The notes: generated from the sequence alone by a model not told the origin. A stretch of DNA of 14,263 bases from Chitinophagaceae bacterium (GCA_017853235.1 JAFMJX010000028.1:1-14263), one strand, 5' to 3'; shown: positions 8,349 through 14,263, numbered from the stretch's first letter. Program-made: numbers and translations.

Positions 8349-9296
8349 ATGTATAAATATATATTTTTAACATTAAGCATTGTGATTGGAGGATGTACAA
8401 AAAAAACAACTTCAACTAGCAATACTAGTACTATAAATTCTTATAATGGATCTGGATTTGTAACTCAAGGGTTAGCTAGTGTAACAAATAATAATATTTA
8501 TAGCTGTGCAGGTGGTCGTATCACTAATATTGGAAATATTACAAATAATAATAAAACGTGGATTGTACCAGGTGAGAATAATTTTATTAATGGATTGAAA
8601 TTATTTGATTTATATAATGAATGTAATGGTAAAACACCTTTAAATATCAATGTTGCTGACACATCAAAAGCGCCCATCATTATCATTGATAATGATGGAG
8701 AAATTATTTCAGGATTTATTTATGGTGACAATTATTTTGAACTATATGTTAATGGGAAGTTAGTAGGTATAGATCCAGTACCATACACTCCATTCAATTC
8801 TTGCTTTGTAAAATTTAAAGCCAAAAGACCTATTAAATATGCTATTAAATTAATTGATTGGGAAGAAAATTTAGGTATAGGTACCGAATTAAATAACGGG
8901 AATGCTTTGTATCCTGGCGATGGTGGGTTTATTGCAAAATTTAGTGACGGAACCATCACTAATTCAAACTGGAAAGCGCAAGTATTTTACATTGCTCCTT
9001 TAAGTAATGTAAATTGTGTAATAGAAAATGGAAGTAGCAGAAATTCAAGTGGATGCAATGTACTACCGACATCTACGAATAATGCATATGCACTACATTG
9101 GGAAATTGCCAACAATTGGTTTGCTACAGACTTTGATTATACAAGTTGGCCTAGTGCTAGCACTTTTACTACATCTCAAGTAGGGCCTAAAAACGCTTAT
9201 ACTAATTTCACAGCCCAATTTAATGACGCTCAATTTGTATGGTCGTCAAATTTAATATTAGACAACCTTGTTTTATTAAGATTTACTGGAAACTAA
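8349..9296 (+). CDS. Unrecognised lipoprotein, third gene of the PEBP-YHYH operon
   Basis: I do not recognise a named family. The 315-residue protein has a short signal ending in a plausible lipobox (IGGC, Cys16), followed by a Lys/Thr/Ser-rich linker. The body is rich in Asn, Gly, Thr and aromatic residues and looks all-beta. A central stretch with IIIIDNDGEI (110-119), YGDNYFELYVNGKLVG and ALYPGDGGFIAKFSDG resembles galactose-binding-like or jelly-roll domains of extracellular proteins. A later Cys pair around VNCVIENGSSRNSSGCN could form a disulfide. It starts 10 bp after the YHYH stop and ends the operon. The placement suggests a surface or periplasmic partner of the YHYH protein, perhaps binding a ligand; that is inference. 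No catalytic motif is visible. Confidence 0.75.
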   Translation: MYKYIFLTLSIVIGGCTKKTTSTSNTSTINSYNGSGFVTQGLASVTNNNIYSCAGGRITNIGNITNNNKTWIVPGENNFINGLKLFDLYNECNGKTPLNINVADTSKAPIIIIDNDGEIISGFIYGDNYFELYVNGKLVGIDPVPYTPFNSCFVKFKAKRPIKYAIKLIDWEENLGIGTELNNGNALYPGDGGFIAKFSDGTITNSNWKAQVFYIAPLSNVNCVIENGSSRNSSGCNVLPTSTNNAYALHWEIANNWFATDFDYTSWPSASTFTTSQVGPKNAYTNFTAQFNDAQFVWSSNLILDNLVLLRFTGN

Positions 9297-9415
9297 AACC
9301 ATTTGTAAATAATTAGGTTTAACTTGTTTAAACGTTTAGATTAAATGATAAAATTCATGTTAAATTTTTATCATTTATCATTTCATACATCCTTCATATA
9401 AGTAGAAAAAATAAA
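9297..9415. other. AT-rich spacer with an inverted repeat (9342-9377)
   Basis: This 119-bp gap separates the lipoprotein operon from the acetyltransferase pair. A perfect 12-bp inverted repeat pairs 9342-9353 with 9366-9377 (core AAATGATAAAA / TTTTATCATTT) around a 12-nt loop. The stem has a single G-C pair and no T tract after it, so it is a poor intrinsic terminator. It could be an operator-like site or a weak terminator. No clear promoter boxes for the downstream gene were found. Confidence 0.45.
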
Positions 9416-9934
9416 ATGGTTGAAATATTAATAAAAAGGGTTCTTCTTGAAGATATTGAATTACTTCAAAAAATTGGACGTCAAACATTTTCAGAAACTT
9501 TTTCTAGTAGCAATTCTTCGGAAAATATGCAAAAATATTTAGAGGAAAGCTTTGCTAAAGAAAAATTGATTTTAGAATTGCAAAATGTTAATTCAATATT
9601 TTTCTTTGCTCAATATGAAAATGAAGTAGTGGGATATTTAAAAATAAACTTTGGTGCTAATCAAACCGAATTAAAGGACGATAAAGCTGTTGAAATAGAA
9701 CGTATCTATGTTTTACAAGCATACCAAGGAAACAAAATAGGACAACTATTGTATGAAAAAGCAATACAAGTAGCTAATGAATCAAAGGCTGATTATATTT
9801 GGTTAGGAGTATGGGAGGAAAATCAAAAAGCCATAAAATTTTACACTAAAAATGGATTTGTACCTTTTGATAAACATATTTTCAAATTAGGCCATGAGGA
9901 ACAAACCGATATTATGATGAAATTAGAATTATAA
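9416..9934 (+). CDS. paiA: GNAT N-acetyltransferase, PaiA-like (polyamine acetyltransferase family)
   Basis: A 172-residue cytoplasmic GNAT enzyme expected to transfer acetyl from acetyl-CoA to an amine. As I recall the protein, the sequence follows Bacillus subtilis PaiA (spermidine/spermine N1-acetyltransferase) along its whole length: FSETF..NSSENMQKYLEESF at the front, EIERIYVLQAYQGNKIGQLL (the acetyl-CoA-binding region, with a QGNKIG pyrophosphate loop in place of the classic Q/RxxGxG/A), IWLGVWEENQKAIKFY, and a C-terminal GHEEQTDIMM. The last segment is typical of PaiA proteins. It lies 2 bp before the YdeI-CDGSH gene, so the two are cotranscribed. The substrate is inferred from family resemblance only; other small amines remain possible. 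Confidence 0.82.
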   Translation: MVEILIKRVLLEDIELLQKIGRQTFSETFSSSNSSENMQKYLEESFAKEKLILELQNVNSIFFFAQYENEVVGYLKINFGANQTELKDDKAVEIERIYVLQAYQGNKIGQLLYEKAIQVANESKADYIWLGVWEENQKAIKFYTKNGFVPFDKHIFKLGHEEQTDIMMKLEL

Positions 9935-9936
9935 TT

Positions 9937-10578
9937 ATGGATCAAAAAGTAACTGAGTATATTTCAAAAGCAAAAAAATGGAAAAATGAAATGGTTTTGC
10001 TCAGAACTATTCTTTTAAATTTTAAACTTGAAGAATCCATCAAATGGGGTAAGCCTTGTTATGCTTTCAATAACAGCAATTTAATTATTATTCAAGCTTT
10101 TAAGTATCATTGCGATTTAGGATTTTTTAAAGGAGCACTTTTAAAGGACCCTAAAAAGAAATTAGTAAAAGCAGGAGAGCATTCTCAATTAGGACGACAA
10201 CTTAGATTTTTAAACGAAAATGAAATTGTACAATCTGAGACACTTATTAAATCTTACATTAAAGAAGCAATAGAGGTAGAAAAAAAAGGGCCATCAATTC
10301 TACCTAAAAAAGAAATACAAAATATTTCTGTCCCCGAATTAGATGAAATTTTTAAAACAAACATTGAACTTAAAAAGGCATTTCAAGCTCTTACACCTGG
10401 TCGTCAACGTGCTTATTTAATATTTTTTTCGGCAGCAAAGCAATCTGATACCAGAATAACCCGAATTCAAAAATGCACTCCAAAAATTTTATGTGGTAAA
10501 GGCATGACCGATTGCACCTGTGGACTTTCAAGAAGAATGCCCATATGTGATGGCTCCCACAATAAATTGAAAAAATAA
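9937..10578 (+). CDS. YdeI/DUF1801-family protein with C-terminal CDGSH iron-sulfur motif
   Basis: A 213-residue soluble protein. Residues 1-112 match the DUF1801 fold (ESIKWGKPCYAF at 33-44, DLGFFKG at 60-66). Residues about 130-190 match the YdeI/OmpD-associated C-terminal segment (TPGRQRAYLIFFSAAKQSDT, then RIQKCTPKILCGKGM). The final 21 residues add CTCGLSRRMPICDGSH (193-208), an exact match to the CDGSH signature C-x-C-x2-S-x3-P-x-C-D-G-S-H. Cys193, Cys195, Cys204 and His208 would bind a redox-active 2Fe-2S cluster. Whether the cluster is used for redox sensing, electron transfer or structure cannot be told. A single CDGSH motif usually needs a dimer or a second copy for stability. The gene overlaps no neighbour and begins 2 bp after the acetyltransferase. 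The YdeI part has been linked to envelope stress in other bacteria, but its biochemical role is not settled. Confidence 0.83.
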   Translation: MDQKVTEYISKAKKWKNEMVLLRTILLNFKLEESIKWGKPCYAFNNSNLIIIQAFKYHCDLGFFKGALLKDPKKKLVKAGEHSQLGRQLRFLNENEIVQSETLIKSYIKEAIEVEKKGPSILPKKEIQNISVPELDEIFKTNIELKKAFQALTPGRQRAYLIFFSAAKQSDTRITRIQKCTPKILCGKGMTDCTCGLSRRMPICDGSHNKLKK

Positions 10579-10621
10579 AAGAAGCAGTTAATACATTAAA
10601 ATATCGCTTTCAAAGTATTAA
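10571..10621 (-). terminator. Weak candidate terminator for the GH3 gene
   Basis: Read on the minus strand, TTAATAC (10621-10615) can pair with GTATTAA (10594-10588) across a 20-nt loop. A run of T broken by one A (10580-10571) begins 8 nt after the stem. The stem is only 7 bp, AT-rich, and overlaps the GH3 stop codon. It may help end the minus-strand transcript, but is far from a classic terminator. Confidence 0.25.
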
Positions 10622-12669
10622 TGATAACTCATTCCTTCATTAAATTTGAATAAAGAATATTCTTTCCCTTTTAAATATCCAGGAACATCAGACAATTGTT
10701 TTTCTACTGCCATTTCGGAAATAGGAGTAGTAAAAGGCATTTTCCCAGTTGGGTTAAATTTACCTAAAACAATATCAAGTAATGCCTCATTGGTAGTTCC
10801 AAAAGTGGCAATGACTCCTTTAATATTTTTCTTAGTTTGATCATTATAAATTTCATCAATGACCCATGGATTAGTATAATTGATTGCTAAAATAGTAGGC
10901 TTTTTACTAGTAAGTGCGTTGACATATTTAACATCAACTGAATTTCTTGACATATCAAGATATAACGGTGATCCATCGGATTGAAATAAAGCTTTAGCAC
11001 CAGGAGTAACCCAAAAAAGAATACAATCTGCTTCTTCTGGTGTCTTCACAAATTCTACATCATATTTTTTATCTTTTGCTTGATATACAACACTAGGGCT
11101 TGCTGCACCTCTTCTTTGAAAATAAGATTCAAAATAAATTTTAGTTTTAGGTTTTAGAGGAAGCGTTTTGTTTTCATTTCTTAATAATACAATTGATTTT
11201 CTCATCGCAAGATCTGCTCTTGCTTGAAATTTTGCGTTACCAACAATTTTCTCAGCAGCGTCTTCATCAACATAAGGATTTTCAAAAAGACCTAATGTAA
11301 ATTTCTCCATGAGTAATCGTGATACTGAATTATCAATAAGTTTCATATCCACCATACCCGACTTTACAGTTTCTAATAATTTAGAAGGATCTCCGGTACC
11401 AGAAAATAAATTAACGCCTGCCTCAATTGCTTTTTTATAACGTTCTGTAATTGAAATATCTTCTACACCCCAAGGCATCATATCAATAGGCCCAGTATCT
11501 GAATTAATGATTCCTTTAAATCCTAAACTATCCCTTAGCAAATCATGAATCACTTCTTTATTATAGGCATATGCAACTTGTTTGTACTTTGTATCTTGTG
11601 GAATAGAGTAATAAGGCATAATGGCTGATGTTCCAGCTTTTATTGCCGCTTTAAATGGAATTAAATTATTTTGAAACATATTACCAGGGAAGTGCTCAAA
11701 TTTACCCCATTCAAAATGTGGATCTTGACCTCCAACACCTGCACCACCACCAGGAAAATGTTTAGTGGTCAAAGCAATAGAAGTGTTAGATAATTTAGTT
11801 CCTTGAAATCCTAATATCACTTCGGTAATCATTTTTGCAACCCAATCGGCATTTTCACCAAAAGTGCCTTCGATCCTTTGCCAACGGGGTTCGGTCGAAA
11901 GGTCCGCCATATACATATAGCCTTTTCTTAAACCTACTGCAGCCCATTCTTGTCTTGCTATATCGGCAAATTCACGAACCAATTTTAAATCGCGCATAGC
12001 AGATAAACCCAATTCACCAGGCCAGTTAGAAAATACTGTTGCGCCCACACTCAAACCAATCGAGGCATCTTTAGTAATATGATTTCTTGGATTAGATGCA
12101 ATGATTGCTGGAATTCCTAAACCATCACTTTCTGCAAGTGTTTGTAATTTATTTGCCCACTCCGCAGTCAATCTTGCACTAACATTTGCGCGTAAAATAA
12201 AATGACGAAGATGAAATTGTTTAATACCCTTAGTTGCACCTACTGCACTCATATTTGGGAAAGGTAATGGCTTACGAGTGAATATATTGTTAGAAGAAAC
12301 TTGATCTTCTTCATTTAAATCGCTTGAAGGTGCTACATTATTATCTGTTTGTACATTGATTTGTGCCGAACGTTCACTCTTTAATCGAGAGGTGCTTATA
12401 AGCATAAAGCCCACTTTTTCTTCTACGCTCATTTTGGAGAGAAGATCTTTGGTTCTCTCTTCATTGGACAAACGCCAATCTTCATATTTATCAAGTTTGC
12501 CATTTTTATTAAGATCTTTAAACTTAAAACCATCTACATTTAATATTGAAACTGTTCTGTGACCCAATATAGGCTGAATAATTTTTTTAGTTTGCGTAGA
12601 TTGTGAAAATCCAACAACAGAAGATACACATAAGTATAAAAAAATAAAATTCTTGACTCTCATATACAA
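10618..12669 (-). CDS. Glycoside hydrolase family 3 (beta-glucosidase/glucan exohydrolase-like), secreted
   Basis: A 683-residue exported enzyme expected to release sugars from the non-reducing ends of beta-linked glycans. A signal peptide covers about 1-22 (ending GFS-Q; Met3 is an alternative start). A calcium-loop-like DLNKNGKLDKYEDW (52-65) follows and leads into the catalytic barrel (about 70-460). Family landmarks are RNHITKDAS (195-203), EPRWQRIEGTFGENADW (260-276), TTKHFPGGG (301-309) and GFKGIINSDTGPI (383-395), where Asp391 is the expected nucleophile. The C-terminal alpha/beta sandwich shows ARADLAMRKSIVLLRNENKTLPL and closes with GKFNPTGKMPFTTP. A low-similarity stretch at about 95-135 is an insertion or variable loop. 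It has no type IX sorting tail, so it is probably periplasmic. The sugar specificity cannot be assigned. It is 88 bp downstream of the TrpF-like gene on the same strand, with no other carbohydrate genes nearby. Confidence 0.9.
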   Translation of the reverse strand: MYMRVKNFIFLYLCVSSVVGFSQSTQTKKIIQPILGHRTVSILNVDGFKFKDLNKNGKLDKYEDWRLSNEERTKDLLSKMSVEEKVGFMLISTSRLKSERSAQINVQTDNNVAPSSDLNEEDQVSSNNIFTRKPLPFPNMSAVGATKGIKQFHLRHFILRANVSARLTAEWANKLQTLAESDGLGIPAIIASNPRNHITKDASIGLSVGATVFSNWPGELGLSAMRDLKLVREFADIARQEWAAVGLRKGYMYMADLSTEPRWQRIEGTFGENADWVAKMITEVILGFQGTKLSNTSIALTTKHFPGGGAGVGGQDPHFEWGKFEHFPGNMFQNNLIPFKAAIKAGTSAIMPYYSIPQDTKYKQVAYAYNKEVIHDLLRDSLGFKGIINSDTGPIDMMPWGVEDISITERYKKAIEAGVNLFSGTGDPSKLLETVKSGMVDMKLIDNSVSRLLMEKFTLGLFENPYVDEDAAEKIVGNAKFQARADLAMRKSIVLLRNENKTLPLKPKTKIYFESYFQRRGAASPSVVYQAKDKKYDVEFVKTPEEADCILFWVTPGAKALFQSDGSPLYLDMSRNSVDVKYVNALTSKKPTILAINYTNPWVIDEIYNDQTKKNIKGVIATFGTTNEALLDIVLGKFNPTGKMPFTTPISEMAVEKQLSDVPGYLKGKEYSLFKFNEGMSYH

Positions 12670-12718
12670 TCGTTTTAATATTAAATTTTAGATATAGTTA
12701 TTTTTAACAAGCCATTTA

Positions 12719-12740
12719 AAGTTAGGCAAACTACTAACTT
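12719..12740 (-). promoter_or_regulatory. Short inverted repeat between the TrpF-like and GH3 genes
   Basis: AAGTTAG (12719-12725) pairs with CTAACTT (12734-12740) around an 8-nt loop. It lies 50 bp upstream of the GH3 start and 18 bp past the TrpF-like stop. With no T run after it, it is a weak terminator at best; it could equally be an operator for the GH3 gene. Confidence 0.25.
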
Positions 12741-12757
12741 GATTGAAAAATAAATTT

Positions 12758-13408
12758 TTAAGCAAAGGCCTTAAAAAAGGCTTCTAATTTTTGTTCATCA
12801 AGTTGGCCATTAGTTCTTACACTACTGCATAAGTCAATACCATAAGGCTGAACATAATCAATAGCCTGTTTTACATTGTCTTTGTTAATCCCCCCTGCCA
12901 AATAAGTAGGGATTTTAATAGATTCTCTAATTTTTTTACTCAAATCCCAATTATGGGTTTTACCCGTTCCCCCCAAAATTTTAGTTGCTAAATTAGGATT
13001 ACCACTATCAAGTAATATAGCATCAACAAATTGCGAAATTTCAACTGCTTCTTTAATAGAATTTTCATCCATTACATGGATCACTTGTACAATGTTAACT
13101 TTTGGAAGTGCTTGTCTTAATTGGTGATATTGTCTGTCTTGTAAAGCATCTACTATTTGAATCGTTGAGGTATTCACTTTTTTATGATGATCAATAATTG
13201 AAGTAACAGTTGTTTCACTAGTTAATAAAAAAGTAGCAATAGAAGATGGAACTGATTTAGCGATTTCATGAATGAGTTCGTCAGAAATCACTCCAGGACC
13301 ACTTGGCATCCTGCCTACTAATCCAATTGCAGAAGCTCCATGTTCAATGGCTAATGCAGCTTCATGAACATTGCTAATACAGCAAATTTTTACTTTAACT
13401 TTTGACAT
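12758..13408 (-). CDS. Divergent phosphoribosylanthranilate isomerase (TrpF)-like barrel protein
   Basis: A 216-residue alpha/beta barrel protein, close to the usual TrpF length. TrpF catalyses an isomerisation in tryptophan synthesis using a Cys base and an Asp acid. Both align here: Cys9 in KICC (normally KICG) and Asp134 in AILLDSG. Phosphate-binding landmarks are also recognisable: GGTGKTHNWDL (146-156), YLAGGINKDNV (169-179) and DLCSSVR (192-198, normally DVSSGVE). Two expected features are missing. The Arg of the KSxR loop, which contacts the anthranilate carboxylate, is replaced by PSGPGV (35-40), and the QLHG strand reads IQIVDAL (83-89). There are no other trp genes nearby. It may therefore act on another substrate; the annotation as TrpF should be treated as a fold assignment. 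The 396-bp region upstream should contain its promoter, but no clear boxes are seen. Confidence 0.72.
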   Translation of the reverse strand: MSKVKVKICCISNVHEAALAIEHGASAIGLVGRMPSGPGVISDELIHEIAKSVPSSIATFLLTSETTVTSIIDHHKKVNTSTIQIVDALQDRQYHQLRQALPKVNIVQVIHVMDENSIKEAVEISQFVDAILLDSGNPNLATKILGGTGKTHNWDLSKKIRESIKIPTYLAGGINKDNVKQAIDYVQPYGIDLCSSVRTNGQLDEQKLEAFFKAFA

Positions 13409-13553
13409 GTTATATTATAATCTTTAGATTCCCAATTATGAATAGACAATGAATTACTCATTTGAATGGGTGTTTTATAAATTGAATATAAATAAATTTA
13501 TTAAAAAAACAACTAACCTAGATCACTGATAGAGAAAGAAAAAGGCTGAAATT

Positions 13554-13584
13554 CACTAAAATTTTAGAAGTTTATATTTTAGTG
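13554..13584. repeat. 9-bp inverted repeat
   Basis: CACTAAAAT (13554-13562) is the exact reverse complement of ATTTTAGTG (13576-13584), separated by 13 nt. It lies upstream of the acyltransferase-like remnant start (13617). It has no adjoining T tract suited to termination, so an operator or a chance palindrome in AT-rich DNA are both possible. Confidence 0.4.
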
Positions 13585-13585
13585 T

Positions 13586-13717
13586 AACAAATTGACTCAT
13601 TAACGTTTAATGGATTATGAAAAATAGATTATACTTTATAGATTACATTAGGGTTTTTGTTTTTTGTTGCTTATCCTATTTCATTTATGCATTATATGAA
13701 TATGTTATCAAAAGAAA
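13586..13717 (+). repeat. 12-bp direct repeat flanking the remnant
   Basis: AACAAATTGACT occurs at 13586-13597 and again at 13706-13717, 120 bp apart. The copies bracket the recognisable acyltransferase-like segment. The repeat could be the scar of an insertion or deletion, or coincidence in AT-rich sequence. Confidence 0.45.
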
Positions 13718-13769
13718 CAAATTGACTAGGTTGTTATATGGGATAAAAAATAAAAGCCATCATTTCTGA
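13617..13769 (+). pseudogene. Frameshifted N-terminal remnant of an acyltransferase-3-like membrane protein
   Basis: An ATG at 13617 opens a 50-codon frame ending at 13769. It begins MKNRLYFIDYIRVFVF, which matches the start of acyltransferase-3 family membrane proteins (Arg, then an ID-x-IR motif leading into the first membrane helix). Past a run of six T (13660-13665) the resemblance stops in this frame, but resumes in another frame as LLLILFHLCII, including the His expected after helix 1, and then meets TGA at 13697-13699. One extra T would join the two pieces. Nothing of the remaining family length (about 350 residues) is visible before the higBA terminator. I read it as a decayed, truncated gene. 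Alternatives are a genuine 50-residue single-helix peptide or a chance AT-rich frame. Confidence 0.42.
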
Positions 13770-13775
13770 TGGCTT
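13742..13775 (-). terminator. Intrinsic terminator of higBA
   Basis: AAGCCATCA (13754-13762) and TGATGGCTT (13767-13775) form a perfect 9-bp stem with a 4-nt loop. On the minus strand the stem is followed by a T-rich tract (13753-13742, TTTTATTTTTT). It lies 29 bp past the antitoxin stop. The plus strand has no T tract after the stem, so it is directional. Confidence 0.88.
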
Positions 13776-13804
13776 GTCCAGTGCGACTTCAAGTATAGGT
13801 AATA

Positions 13805-14107
13805 TTAGTTAACTAAAACTTCCACTGATTTACCTAACCCAAATTCAAGCAACCTATATAAGGTAGATAGCTGAATATCTGTTTTACCATTTTCAATTCT
13901 AGAGATAAAACTTTTTTTTGCGCCAATCTTTTCCGCTAATTGCTCCTGGGTCATTTTTGCATTTTTTCTTTCTTCTTTTATTAACTCACCTATAAGAAAG
14001 GCTTTTGCTCTAATTTCAAATTCAGTTCTCTTCTCGGATCCTCTTGCACCGTACCTTTCGGTTAAATGCTCATTAAAATTTGTAATACTACTTTCTTTCT
14101 TTGCCAT
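13805..14107 (-). CDS. higA: HigA-like antitoxin, XRE-family helix-turn-helix
   Basis: A 100-residue DNA-binding protein of the XRE type. The helix-turn-helix covers about residues 52-75 (MTQEQLAEKIGAKKSFISRIENG), preceded by a charged helical N-terminus (about 10-50) with the FEIRAKAFLIGELIKEERK stretch usual for Bacteroidota HigA antitoxins. It should neutralise the toxin encoded just upstream and repress their shared promoter, which lies beyond the window. The start is 7 bp after the toxin stop, giving the toxin-first order characteristic of higBA. Termination is by the hairpin just downstream. Confidence 0.88.
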   Translation of the reverse strand: MAKKESSITNFNEHLTERYGARGSEKRTEFEIRAKAFLIGELIKEERKNAKMTQEQLAEKIGAKKSFISRIENGKTDIQLSTLYRLLEFGLGKSVEVLVN

Positions 14108-14114
14108 TATATAT

Positions 14115-14263
14115 TTATTTAGTCGTACTAAAATATTCCTTCATTAATTTATTCACCATCTCTATTTCTTTATGAGACGTTTTTTGAGTTTTCTTTTGGT
14201 AGCCATTTAATAAAACAACAATTTTCCCTTTATCAAAACAACAGAATATTCTAAAAATATTAT
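14115..14263 (-). CDS. higB: HigB-like toxin (phage-derived Gp49-like, RelE/ParE superfamily), C-terminal part
   Basis: Only the last 48 codons lie in the window; the gene continues past 14263. The visible protein begins NIFRIFCCFDKGKIVVLLNG and continues YQKKTQKTSHKEIEMV, ending at a TAA (14115-14117). The LLNGYQKKTQKT core followed by an acidic/basic helix is the signature C-terminus of Gp49-like HigB toxins, which cleave mRNA at the ribosome. The frame ends 7 bp before the antitoxin start, as expected for a cotranscribed toxin-first module. The conserved basic and aromatic residues of the C-terminal half are present, so the toxin may be intact; the N-terminal half cannot be judged. Confidence 0.85.
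   Translation of the reverse strand, partial: NIFRIFCCFDKGKIVVLLNGYQKKTQKTSHKEIEMVNKLMKEYFSTTK

Larger units (their letters stand above)
13409..13804. other. Gene-poor AT-rich region with remnant, repeats and terminator
   Basis: This 396-bp stretch lies between the TrpF-like gene and higBA. It contains an inverted repeat (13554-13584), a 12-bp direct repeat (13586-13597 and 13706-13717), a likely acyltransferase-3 remnant on the plus strand (from 13617) and the higBA terminator (13742-13775). The part from 13409 to about 13550 should hold the promoter of the TrpF-like gene; nothing else is recognisable there. Confidence 0.6.

Noticed and set aside
9326..9333. GTTTAAAC palindrome in the gap after the lipoprotein operon
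   Set aside because: An 8-bp AT-rich palindrome is expected by chance in such sequence and has no supporting context.
12356..12562. Plus-strand frame opposite the start of the GH3 gene
   Set aside because: Low-complexity Ser/Leu composition and complete overlap with the coding strand of GH3; no independent support.
1..14263. CRISPR arrays, tRNA or rRNA genes, insertion sequences
   Set aside because: No regularly spaced repeats, cloverleaf-like sequences, rRNA-like segments, transposase frames or terminal inverted repeats were seen.

Overview
The window looks like chromosomal DNA from a low-GC member of the Bacteroidota, perhaps Chitinophagaceae or a relative. The evidence is a C-terminal type IX secretion sorting domain, an SDR-type (NAD-dependent epimerase-like) threonine dehydrogenase, several small lipoproteins, starts without clear Shine-Dalgarno sequences, and one sequence resembling the Bacteroidota TTTG / TAnnTTTG promoter. 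The family-level placement is inference. I see no tRNA, rRNA, CRISPR array or insertion sequence.

Layout. (1) 80-2242, plus strand: a two-gene threonine-to-glycine operon (tdh, kbl), closed by a strong bidirectional terminator at 2257-2294. (2) 2316-3782, minus: a membrane-anchored M20 carboxypeptidase S-like metallopeptidase, divergent from a TauE/SafE-type permease (3850-4608, plus). (3) 4611-6230, minus: a secreted purple-acid-phosphatase-like metallophosphoesterase with a type IX sorting tail. (4) 6339-9296, plus: a tight three-gene envelope operon made of a degenerate PEBP (YbhB/YbcL-like) lipoprotein, a YHYH-domain protein with an unusual membrane/lipobox-bearing front end, and an unrecognised lipoprotein. 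(5) 9416-10578, plus: a PaiA-like acetyltransferase and a YdeI/DUF1801 protein ending in a CDGSH iron-sulfur motif. (6) 10618-13408, minus: a secreted family 3 glycoside hydrolase and, upstream of it, a divergent TrpF-like barrel protein. (7) 13409-13804: a gene-poor AT-rich stretch holding an apparent acyltransferase-3 remnant, short repeats and a terminator. (8) 13805-14263, minus: a higBA toxin-antitoxin pair, with the toxin cut by the window end.

How the genes fit together. Tdh and Kbl form a complete two-step pathway from L-threonine to glycine plus acetyl-CoA. The peptidase, phosphoesterase and GH3 look like periplasmic or extracellular nutrient scavenging enzymes, but nothing shows they are co-regulated. 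The PEBP-YHYH-lipoprotein cassette is the best candidate for a little-described system: three exported proteins in one operon, one with its family's ligand site apparently lost and one carrying two membrane segments with an internal lipobox in front of the YHYH domain. The right end (remnant gene, direct repeat, toxin-antitoxin pair) looks like a small accessory or decaying locus.
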